Of a stretch of 64,000 nucleotides of DNA, positions 26,118-36,276 are shown piece by piece. The stretch lies in assembly GCA_022661535.1 (NCBI GenBank), contig JAKULF010000005.1:1116001-1180000 (forward strand), read 5' to 3'. Below the pieces are notes generated by a model that was not told where the DNA came from, made no database searches, and saw nothing but the letters and a program-made list of their open reading frames with translations. The translations under genes and the position numbers were made by a program. The stretch's first letter is position 1; each line of letters starts with the position of its first letter. This stretch comes from Eutypa lata (lineage: Eukaryota > Ascomycota > Sordariomycetes > Xylariales > Diatrypaceae).

Positions 26118-27922
26118 TCTGAGCCGCAGGGTTACGGGATCGTGTCTCCTACTTGATGGCACTGCTTAGTTGATTGGAAATATCTATTGAGACTGCCAAA
26201 AGGAATCTGTAGACTCGATGTTTTTATATTCATCACCCTATAGATGTCAAACTCTTACTTGCCGAGCCTGGCTTATACGCTCCAAATTGACATCTTCGCC
26301 GGTGACTCAGACGGCATGAAACGAAGCACGGGATAATGCGGGTTACACCACTAAGAAGGCGTCCATGATTGCTTCGCAACACAATCAATGTGATGCGACG
26401 GCAGCTGAGTAAGGACACAACGGACAACGCGGGGATAGCGGACTTTGTGGGTTGGAGTTCAAGTGTTCAGAGCCTTGGCTGACGATAAACATCAAAACGA
26501 TACGTAAGTATCTAGATATATGTGTAGGTTTTATGCGTTCTCGAACCTCATAGAACGTGTCTGGCCGGTTGATTGCTACCTAACGAGAGTGTTTACCTTT
26601 CGTCAGGGCTCTAAACGCCGACTAGCTAGCTAAAGACCTAAACCCGCTTCCTCGTCAGGTAATAAATAACTCGGCATGACTGGATAGTTTAAAACAGAAG
26701 CGTGGCCTTTTACCTTCCAATCGGTACCTCACAGAGCCCGGAGTGCACGCGTCGACTGAGATATAATTACGGTTACGGTTTGAAGAAATTCTTTTCGACG
26801 GCCGGTATAACCAGCGGTCTTTGACAACCCCCCATGAAAGAAGCCCTTGCTACCTACATACACCGGAAAAGATCTTATTAACGACTAGAGTAGCTATTAG
26901 ATCTCAAGAATCCGAAGCGAGGGCATACCGGCAGGGGTAGACCGCTAGGTAAGTTCATTGTAAACCCGTATCCGGCGTTGAGAACACGAGGGGCAGGGAG
27001 ATAAAGCACGGAACCCGGGATCTCAAAAAGGAGATTTCACGCTACGGGGAAGCGGGGCACCGGGGAATAATAAGCTGCCTACTTTATGTACATATGTAGT
27101 ACCTAGCTTCAAGAACATGAAGGTCAAGTTCAAGTTCTTACATGCATATACATTATGTACTTAGTTATAAGGAAAGGGAAAATTTGAGGCTGATAAAATT
27201 TGTTCACCGATAGACCGAGATATCCACTCCGGTGGTTGACGGTTCACTATACCTAGCCTAGCTAGGTAGTAGGAATATGATATTGAAGAGCGGTGTGTAT
27301 CAAATGCTACGAATATTGTTTTATTACCTTATGTACTTAGTGGGTGACTGTTGTTTACGCTCCTTTTTATGTACACACCACTTTTATTAACTAGAGGCTG
27401 GGTGTTGGAAGATTTAAAGACAACGAGATCTCAACTTGCAGAAGATCAAATGCAAAGACACGGACACGTGTTGAATAGTGAGCGTGACAGCAAGTAATGG
27501 GGAGATAATGGAATAATGCAGGTGACACTGTGCTGACCATTGGTATCTGAAAAGCTGGAAATGGCCTGTGCGCCTAAAGAGGCAGAAGAGGCTCTTGAAG
27601 CGAGGGCGCTACTGTGGCAGCAGGGTAGTAATTGGGCCCACTCTTATCGAATGTTCCTAGCTCTTACTGGTCTTATTATTTTTCGACAATGTAAACAAAA
27701 GCAACCGTATTCCCAACTCCCCGCGCAATTCCAATTTCGATGTTTTGGACCCTGACATCATTCCATAATCCATATTCCATAGCATAGCAAGCAAGCTACA
27801 GTAACTTTGTCTCTTGCTATGTAAATTGCATCCAACCATCTGTAAACTCATTTTTACCTATTCATTGATCTTTCCCGTCCGTACTTACTACATACGACAC
27901 TTCCTTGCATCCTTCCTACACA
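26118..27922. other. Intergenic region, no gene seen
   Basis: About 1.8 kb between the divergent dehydrogenase and KEN-motif genes. It contains both promoters and short unconserved frames only. Confidence 0.6.
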
Positions 27923-30143
27923 ATGGCGACGCCTAAACGTCGTTCGGCCCGTCTTGCGAGCGCGGTAAGTAAACAAAAAGATTACCTATTGTCACCATCC
28001 CCCAACAATCAACCAGACCTAACATTGCATTGTTTGTTTACAGCAACGGAGTACCGATTCACCAGCACCACAACTTGATTCCATTCTAGAGCGCGACGAA
28101 TCCGGTGAGACGATGAAGCAGAAGCAGGTTAAAAGACCGGAACATATCTCGTCTTCTCCGATGCCCAACCCTTCTACGCCCGCTACTGGGACACCAGTCA
28201 AACTACCTATGTCTGAAATGCATCCCAGCAAAGTTCATGCGACAATGGCCCCGCCATCTTCTGGCCTTCGATTGGGATTTGTTGATATTCACCCTGACGA
28301 GAAGTCCAAGGCTCAGCCATCTGGTGTTACCCAATCAACCCCCTCGAAGACACCTCTACCAGCTTCCGCCTCTTCTTTCAAATTCGACAGTGAGCTAGAG
28401 CTAGGCCCTGAGGCTAAAAATATGATGGAGAAGCTTCGCGGCGAAACTGCTAGAATCAAGGCCGAGCTTGCCGCTAAGCGCGAGCGGGAACGGTCCAACG
28501 AAACAGAGCTGCACGGCCGTAGAATTGCACAGGCCAAGGGCAAAGCTAGTCGTTACAGTGCTGTCCACATGGCAGAGTTTAAGAAGATGGATTCTATTGA
28601 GAACCATCCTTCAGCATATCGTGCTAACCCCGATCGTCAAACCCCATTCAAGGCTGGTATCAAACGCAGCCAGTCTAGAGCTGACCTCGATGAGCCTGAT
28701 TCGGCGCGATCATCAAAGGTAGCCTCTTCCCGGCCTACTCCCAAGGCAACCGAGAAACAAGGGGCCGAACAAGAGTCTCGAATCAAGCGAGCTAGACAGC
28801 GTTTTGAAGACGACGCCTCCACTGCGCGTCCTGTTTCACGTGATGGAACCGCGATCCCCCGACCGAAGAGTAGTGGCAACGATTCTACCCGTGGAATCCC
28901 CCGATCACAAACCCATGCCAGTCTCATGACGCCCACCAAAGCATCTCTTTCTCGCGTTAACTCTGCCAAGACACCCACTATATCGCTGGTCAGATCTCCT
29001 AGCAAACCTGAGCTCAAGAGTGCGACCGGCACCCCTACCCATACGGGAAGTCAGATACCCAGCAAGTTACGCGTGGAAGTTTCCGGATTGCTTAGATCTA
29101 CGAGCAAAAAGGGCTTTGGTGGCCTAACGAAGTCACACACTACAAGCAACCTATTGGAGGCCCGAAGTGTTCCTACTCATGTCCAAACTCCCGGTCGATT
29201 TGGTAGAGTCAAGTCGATTTTAAAGAGACAAATAAGTGGGAACAAGACCAAGACCCATGGCGATACTCACGACAACCCTTCCCCATTCAAGACGCCTGGG
29301 CCTATGGTAACCGACAAAGAATTGCCTCCAATCCCCCTTACAACGCCTGGCCGAAAGTTAATCAAACACGTCGAGTTTACACCCCAGACGAAAATAGCTG
29401 CGGCAGCTGAGACCTCACCATCTCCCATCAAATCTGGTATCCCTCGGTCCAAGACTTTGTCCAAGCTACCTACTAGCCATAGCAAGTCATCTCTCACGGC
29501 AATCGATGCTAAAACGAGTGAAGGAGAGATTTCGTATCCTGACCTCTCAGCATATACTAAGGGCCTCAACGGGGAGACCGAAAAACCTCGAGACGAGATA
29601 CCTGCTCTGACTAGCCCTAATGGCTTTACCTTCCGTGTTGATCATACAATCCAATCAAACAACCAACCCATTAACGGATTCGGTGGTGCGGCGGGCCAAG
29701 CGAGTTTGCGTTATGTTCGTGACTCGAACTTGTTCGGTAGTCGAATGCCCGGTAGCTTCCCGCGCTTCCCTGAGGCGCCCAAGTCTGAAGACATCAAGGG
29801 GAACAAAGAGAATGCGGACCCTCAGACGACCCCAACCTTCCACCGAGGATCCAAGGCCGCAGAGCCAGGTTCGCTCATGAAAGGTATTCCTCATGGCATG
29901 TCAAACAAGAAGCGTAGTCGTGCTACTTCAGACGAGGAAGACGAGGGCGCTGAACGAGGAGCGAAGAAACAGCGCAAGAACTCTGCTGAAGCTCCTGAGG
30001 GAGACGCCTTGTTGGCACCTCGACTTGTTGCCAACCATTCACCTCTTAAGAGGCCGATATCCGGTACGCCTAGTCCTCGAAAGAAGGGCGGCCTCAGTCT
30101 TAGCAGACTGAACATGCTGGCCCGTCCTAAGGTCCGCAAGTAA
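27923..30143 (+). CDS. Ser/Pro-rich basic protein with KEN motif, probably nuclear
   Basis: Two exons: 27923-27964 and 28044-30143, with a GTAAGT...CAG intron; the product is 713 residues. It starts MATPKRRSARLASAQRSTDSPAPQ, a basic N-terminus of the style found in chromatin-associated proteins. Residues around 120-150 (EAKNMMEKLRGETARIKAELAAKRERERSNE) form a likely coiled coil, followed by a conserved-looking block (ASRYSAVHMAEFKKMDSIENHPSAYRA). The long middle is rich in Ser, Thr, Pro and Lys with many S/T-P sites (TPSKTP, SPSKP, KTPGP), as in cyclin-dependent kinase substrates. Near residue 600 GNKENADP is a textbook KEN box for APC/C, and the C-terminus has clustered basic stretches (NKKRSRA, GAKKQRK, PRKKGG). 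I do not recognise an orthologue. A cell-cycle-regulated nuclear or spindle protein is my inference. Confidence 0.75.
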
Positions 30144-31098
30144 ACGGGTTTTTATTCATCACGACAAGGGTTGCCTTGGGCGCAACTCATCACGAACTGG
30201 AGTCTTTGTACGATGTTGCTAGGGCGTGACCACCGCCAGGCGCTGAGGCTTGGCATCCTAAGGTGCTTGGTCTAATTATGCATGAGGATTTCATGGTGGG
30301 ATGAAGAGCGTGATTCTGATAAATCTTTTAGTCTTGCCCACGCGGAATACTGAGCCTGTCAGACTGTATTACATATGAATATTATAGTGTAGGACTACAA
30401 AATGGAGCTCGGATATGACTTGGTGTCGGGAGTTAATGGGCTTGCTTTTGCTTTGAGGGGAGGGATCAATCAGGTGTTCATAGGTCCTAGGTTAATAATG
30501 ATGATGATAACTATTGTACAGCCCGATAATCCAGACATAAGTGACATACAAATGAATGTCTACCTGTAGGTACCTTACCCGAATAGAGTAGGTAGGTAGC
30601 TGCAGGCAAGCATCAGCGAAAAGGGGTGTATATTTTACCAGTCAGAGGTCACTCTTTCCGCGGAATACCGGTAGACAATGGCTCTTACTCTCATCGGAAG
30701 GTAGGTACGTCACTTTAAGCACGCTTCCCCCCTTCCTCTTCAAGACTTATTGAAATCTACCTAAACCATAATGCTCGTAGAGACTTTCTTCGTCCCCCCA
30801 ATATAATAGAAGCCCTTCATCACATCGCTATGATTCTCCTCTTATCAAAACTGCGACTCGCTTCCTAGGTCAACAACACAGAATAGACTAGAGTTATAAA
30901 AGCACACCCATTCAGTATTGCTAACGCTTTTATATCCATCACCCTATATACCTCATTTGATACCTTTCTTTCCTTTTGTTCTCCCTACCAAACTATCTCT
31001 ACAGCCAGTTAGCTACCTACCTAAGCTAGCTATCCATCCATTTGGCTGGCTGGACCTCGCCTGCCTCTCTATCTAGGCTTACCTGATTCCCTGTGGTT
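30144..31098. other. Intergenic region with probable LIM-gene promoter
   Basis: About 0.95 kb. A TTATAAAAG box near 30894-30902, about 200 bases upstream of the next start codon, is followed by a CT-rich leader. No gene seen. Confidence 0.45.
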
Positions 31099-33705
31099 AT
31101 GCCAAAAGAAGCCTCGAAGGAACTCATATCTCAACAACCAGAGGAGTATTATAACCCACAACAGCCACAACCACAACCTCACGACAATAAAGCTACCACT
31201 ACCACCACTGCCAACAACAGGAACAGCAACAGCCTTCCCTTCTTCACCTGCACATTTTGCTGGCGCCTCTCCCACGGCCCACCCCACACCCTCGGAAGGA
31301 CAGCCCGCCTGACATGCCGCGCCTGCTACGCCGCCGTCATCGATCTCGCCATCTGCTGGGTCTGCGGCGAGCTCGTCGTGCGCGCCACCGAGTGCATCTC
31401 TCTCGGTTGGTGCTTTTGGCACCGAGCGTGCTACGGCTGCCTACTTTGCGGAAGCAAAAGCATCGCCACGGAGGCACCGGCCGTCAAGGACGTGTATTGG
31501 GACGAGGACGAGGAGGAGGACGAGAACATGGACATGGACACGGACATAAGGGACATAAGGAACATAAGGAACATAAAGGACACCAACAACAACCATCACA
31601 TGAACGAGGACGTAGGAGGGAGGAAGAACTTCAGAGACAACAACGACGAGAAGAACACCAAAGACAACGGGAGATACGGGGAAGGGAACAGGAAAATCGA
31701 CAAGGAGAAGAGCGGAAGAAAGGAGAATGGTGGAGATTCGGCCGGGCAAAGACTGCCAAGACAGGGAAAGCTAGGACTGGGCGGCGGTAGACGCAAGGAG
31801 ATCCAGGACGTTCCACTCTGCGCTACCTGTCTTGTAGAGCTAGAGAGAGAGACCGGCACGCAGCAACTGGACGATAGGGTCGTCGTGCAGAAGGCCCTCG
31901 ACAGGATCGACAAATCGGATGCTGGACTGAGTCGCGAACGCTGGGAGAGGATGAATACCCACACCAGCCGTCAGCAGGACGACTCCAAAACTTGTTCTCC
32001 CGCACGTTTCCAAAGCGACGGCGGTGGCTCGAGCCCGGATGATGACCCAGATTGGGAAGATGCCAGCAGTCATGCTGACGACGATGATGGTGATGATGGT
32101 GAGGCTCCCCTCGATTCTACCATCTACGTCTCGATGCGCGACCCCATCAACGAACCCGCCTTCAAGCCTAGTCCCACGAGGCCGATCCCCCGATGGATGC
32201 AACTGCTATGGGGCCGAGAAGGCCCGCGCGAGCAGCACCTTAAAGATTCTCAACCCCAACCCTCACTCCAGCCCGAGCCCGAGCCCGAGGCCGTGCCCCG
32301 GCCTGAATCCTGGCAACAATCCCATCCCCGAAAGCCCCCGCGCTTTCTCCTCGACCACCTATTACGCATCCCTGAGCGAACGTCGTTGAATAGCCCAGCG
32401 GCAGTGTCGATCGTCACGGCGCCTGGGCTGCGAGCCGCGCGCTCGACGCCCTCGCTCGGAGCGGCGTAGGAGCCGTTTCGCAATATCAATGTGACGACGC
32501 GGGCGGGACCGGTGGAAATGCTAGACTACTCGGAGGAGGCGAGATCTGCGGACAGCCTACTCCCTGGGACGTTTCCCGACACGCCGAGTTCGGGGATCCC
32601 GTCTGTCATGATTACTACCGAGTCAGAACCGGAACCGCAGCCGGTCTTGGCGTCGCTGCTTGGGTGGCGGAAGACCCAGCCTGCGTTGCAGGCGCCTGAT
32701 GAGACGCCTATGTCGATTGTAATGTCTGAGGAAGTTGGCGATGGGTCGTATGTTCCCATGTTTGGATCTCCCGTCCGGGAGGAACCGGTGGCGGAATCTC
32801 ATCGTCGGTGCGGTGGTGGTGCTGAGAGAGTGCCAGAGACGCCGCAACACCAGCAGCAACAGCAGCCTAAACATGTCTCGTAGAACCGAGAGGTACAGGC
32901 TGTATCACCTCCGGGTTCTGCAGACTACTCGAGTCCGCCGCCGCCGCCGCTCAGTCACCATCATTATCATCACCATCACCACCACCCTCACCCTCACCCT
33001 ATGGAAAAATACCAGCAGCAGCAGCAGCAGCAGGAGGAGGAGGAGGACATCAAGGGCAAGAGATTACCAGCTATGGGAACTATCCGCCAGTCTCCCACTG
33101 AACCTCCACCGCCACCTTCGCATGCACCTTCACATGTACATTCAGCTCGGCCCCCACAACTAGCACACGCACACCCTCACCCACACCCGCAACCTCAACC
33201 TCAACCTCAACCTCAACCACACCCTCATCCACACCCTCAGGCCCGCCTGTACTTCGTCCCCAAGGAAACCGTCGCATACTACGAACCACCCTCACTACTA
33301 TCACAGAACTCCCCGAGACTCCGCCACGCCGTCTCGTCCCCCTCGGTAGGCAGCAACGATACCAAAAATCTCACTACGACTGCTACTACTAGCCCCAGCA
33401 TCGCGGTTCCCGGCCGCAGGCGCGAGAGGCTCGTGGGCACCGGCATCGACGTGCAGGAGATGATACGACAGGCTAATGAGAGGGGCGGCAGCGTCAGGTA
33501 TGTTACTGACGATGAGCTTCTGAAACGGCGTGGTGGTGGTGTTGGCGGTAGTGGGCAGAGGATAGTGGTGCCGGTGGAGAAGGAAGATGAAAAGGAGAAG
33601 GGGGAGAAGAAGGGGGAGGGGGAGAAGAAGTGGAAGTGGAAGGATGTGACGGCTAGGAGGAGAAAGATGAGTAGGGGTGCGCCGGTTAGACATCATGGGC
33701 CTTGA
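31099..33705 (+). pseudogene. LIM-type zinc-finger protein, frame broken by two TAG codons
   Basis: One continuous frame runs from ATG at 31099 (MPKEASKEL) to TGA at 33703-33705, but TAG occurs in frame at 32467-32469 and 32881-32883. The first 456 codons contain CTFC, CRAC, then CWVC, H-x2-C-x2-C-x2-C (HRACYGCLLC) and, after an acidic insertion of about 110 residues, CATC: a LIM-like zinc domain with its last finger split by the insertion. After the first TAG, coding continues (LDYSEEARSADSLLPG, MSEEVGDGSYVPMFGSP). After the second come His/Pro/Gln repeats and an ordered C-terminus (GRRRERLVGTGIDVQEMIRQANERGGSVRYVTDDELLKRR). The intact product would be about 868 residues. Both stops are one C-to-T change from CAG. 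Options: a decaying gene, base-call errors, or a truncated but functional 456-residue protein. No good GT-AG intron removes either stop in frame. Function unknown; LIM domains mediate protein binding. Confidence 0.65.
33166..33240 (+). repeat. Repeat coding HP/QP dipeptides
   Basis: Short tandem hexamers of the type CCTCAA/CCTCAC in the third segment of the LIM gene encode alternating His-Pro and Gln-Pro. A length-variable region is likely. Confidence 0.7.
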
Positions 33706-34450
33706 TGCGAGGAATGGGGTTTCCCCTATTGTTGGTTTAGAGATAGTTGTGTTTTTGAAGGTACAAGGTGTAGCGGTTATAGAAAAAAGGGTTGATATCC
33801 TCTTAAGGGGGGTAGTGGCCATCGACGACATTGCTAACAGGGATGCTAGAGGTCCTCACTACTTTGTTGGGTTTTCTTTGGAGGTCAAGCAAGGGATCGA
33901 CGTCTTTGTTGATGCGTCGGGATTTGGCACGGGAGAGAATGGTTCCTCATCAGAGCGGAAGGAAGAGGCATGCATGGAAGTAACTAACGTACCTAATGGA
34001 CATTGGGTAGGATTAGATCGTATGGGTATCAAGCTAGTTATTATACTTGCTTGATAATACCGGTAGCTAGACCTAAGAGAAGAAAAGAGAATGCATGGTT
34101 TGACGACTTGATATACAGTTTTGAAAGGTTATCGCGATGTGCTGTGAGATGGGGCTCTTTATAATTGTCTAATTCTAACGCCTTCCCTACTGATTCAGCA
34201 TCTCATTATATAATATGTGATGGACCTCCAGATTTTGGAATTCATCCAGCATCAAGTTAAGGTCTGATTGGCTGGAGTCTTCTTGCATAATCGTCTTATC
34301 CACGCGATAAGTACAAATTTACTATAAGGCGAGGCTATAAAGTAGGTAGGTAGTTAGCAATTTTAATCCTAAAGCACTTTCCCCGCATTCCCCCCTTGTT
34401 TATGCTGCTATGTGGTATGTGGTATACCTAATAATTACATTGTGTTCGAC
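33706..34450. other. Intergenic region, no gene seen
   Basis: About 0.75 kb between the LIM and HET loci; contains the upstream region of the HET gene. No conserved frame seen. Confidence 0.6.
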
Positions 34451-36276
34451 ATGAGGCTAATCCATACCGAGACACTCGAGCTGCGAGACTTTACTTTGGA
34501 TGTCTCCCGTGTAGAGTTTCCCCGGTACGCCATTCTCTCTCATACCTGGGGAGAACAGGAAGTCACATTTCGGGATTTCCAAGACCCAGAACGGGCCCGG
34601 AAGAAGACTGGGTTCGGCAAGATTTCACAATGCTGTATCCAAGCTCGGAAGGACGGCTTGGGGTGGGCGTGGGTAGATACGTGCTGTGTTGATAAGTCGA
34701 GTAGTGCTGAGTTGTCTGAAGGTAAGTTGGCATTACGTTGAAATATCCTTAAGGCAGCTAGCAATAACACGTCGAAGCTATAAATTCCATGTTTAAGTGG
34801 TACGAAGCATCAACAGTTTGTTATGCCTATATCAGCGATTTTGATTCGGAGACCCAGCTCGACGTGACAGAACTTTAGTACGTTCGGTGGTTTGCTAGAG
34901 GGTGGACCTTGCAGGAACTAGTTGCGCCAGTTGATGTTGTGTTTTACGATGTCAAATGGAACGAGCTAGGGACTAAATCGTCGATGGCCAGTTCTCTTGC
35001 AGAGTGGACCACGATACCTATAGGTGTGCTTGAGAACACCGTATCCCACCTGTCTATTCCCGTGATCAAGCGAATGACATGGGCTCATTCAAGAAAGACA
35101 ACAAGAACTGAGGATATAGCATACTGCTTGCTCGGCATATTCGATGTCAATATGCCCTTGCTGTACGGCGAAGGAGATCGAGCATTCACTAGACTTCAAG
35201 CTGAGATTCTAAGGACAACCAATGATGACACCATTCTCTTGGGTGGTCTCAATCTTATGAACTACCAATCCGAGGGCGTCGTTCTGACGGTTCTACCTGC
35301 ACTCGAGTGGCATAGCCGGATACTGGCGGATTCCTCTTACGGTAGCGATGTCGATGCTTTTCCAGACCCAGATGCCCACGGAATCGAGCCACCAACCATT
35401 ATAGGGTCTAGACTTCTGATGAACCTTCCCTTGAACCCAATCGGTCCTATCGCGTGTCCATCACAGCGTCAAGGCGTATACTACGGTGCTCTTAACTGTC
35501 TTGACCACACCGGGCAGAGACGTCTTGTTAGATATTTCAAGACCAGCCAATGTCAAGTCGATGCTTCTTCCATGGACCCATTCTGTCTGGAAACGTGTAA
35601 CTTGTTCTGGTGGATTCCCAAAGACGAGGTCGCCTGCTGGCAAGTACAACGATGTATCGTCTCTCTGAGAAGCGGTGGCCGCAACCCTACGAACGCGCAA
35701 ACTCTACACCCCTTCAGAGAACCGGGCTCCCAGAGCCCTTGGACGCCCTATCAGACGTGTAGTGCATGCGGTCAACCAGAGCACGGTTGGACGTGGGTAA
35801 ATTGCAGTTACCTACCTCCAATGAGCGCCGAGACCATGACCTCCGTGTACTTGTTGAAACTGGAAAGACCCGTCAAGGTGGTCTTCGTCGTTCTCATGTT
35901 CGTTGCCCCTTCGGTGAGAAGGAGAGAGAGGTACTGCCGAGTCAGCTTGGAACGTCTCGCCACAACCGAAAACAACGGCGGCGAGGCAGGACTCGAGGCT
36001 CTCCTACTGCTGCAGGAAAGATGGAAGAACGTTGCGAAGGAAGGGCAGCTTCTGGTTCATGGCCAGAAACCCCACAGGTTGAAAGGAGTGTGGTCGAAAC
36101 CGCTGGTGGAAGGCAGAGGTCCGGTAGCTAAGGTTAGTACTCGGGTCCCCGTTTGTAGTGGCACGGCCGAGATGGTTGCTACGTTGACCTGTCGCGAGTG
36201 TTGGCATGGGGGCGAGACCTACATACCGGAACTAAGGTTTCAGCGGTTCATGCCGTGCTTTGAGCCTGAAGAATAG
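34451..36276 (+). pseudogene. HET-domain protein, frame broken by one TAG
   Basis: Exon 1 is 34451-34721 and exon 2 is 34778-36276, joined across a GTAAGT...AAG intron in the right phase. The start MRLIHTETLELRDF is the canonical opening of HET-domain proteins, followed by YAILSHTWG, the WAWVDTCCVDK block, AINSMFKWYEASTVCYAYISDF and RWFARGWTLQELVAP: the whole HET module (heterokaryon incompatibility, pfam HET). An in-frame TAG lies at 34876-34878, inside the HET domain just before RWFARGW. Without it the product would be 589 residues, ending at a genuine TAG at 36274. The C-terminal half (from about residue 290) has Cys-rich segments (CSACGQPEHGWTWVNC, LTCRECWHGG) but no recognised partner domain. 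HET proteins trigger cell death when unlike fungal strains fuse. Removing the stop by splicing would delete conserved HET residues, so I treat the locus as a probable pseudogene or sequencing error. A shorter product from the in-frame codon at 34909 lacks the domain. Confidence 0.72.

Noticed and set aside
32404..32469. 66-bp putative intron (GTGTCG...GTAG) that would remove the first TAG of the LIM gene in frame
   Set aside because: Poor donor, no branch site, and it would delete sequence that reads as ordinary coding.
32466..32524. 59-bp putative intron starting GTAGGA
   Set aside because: It shifts the frame away from the clearly coding downstream segment.
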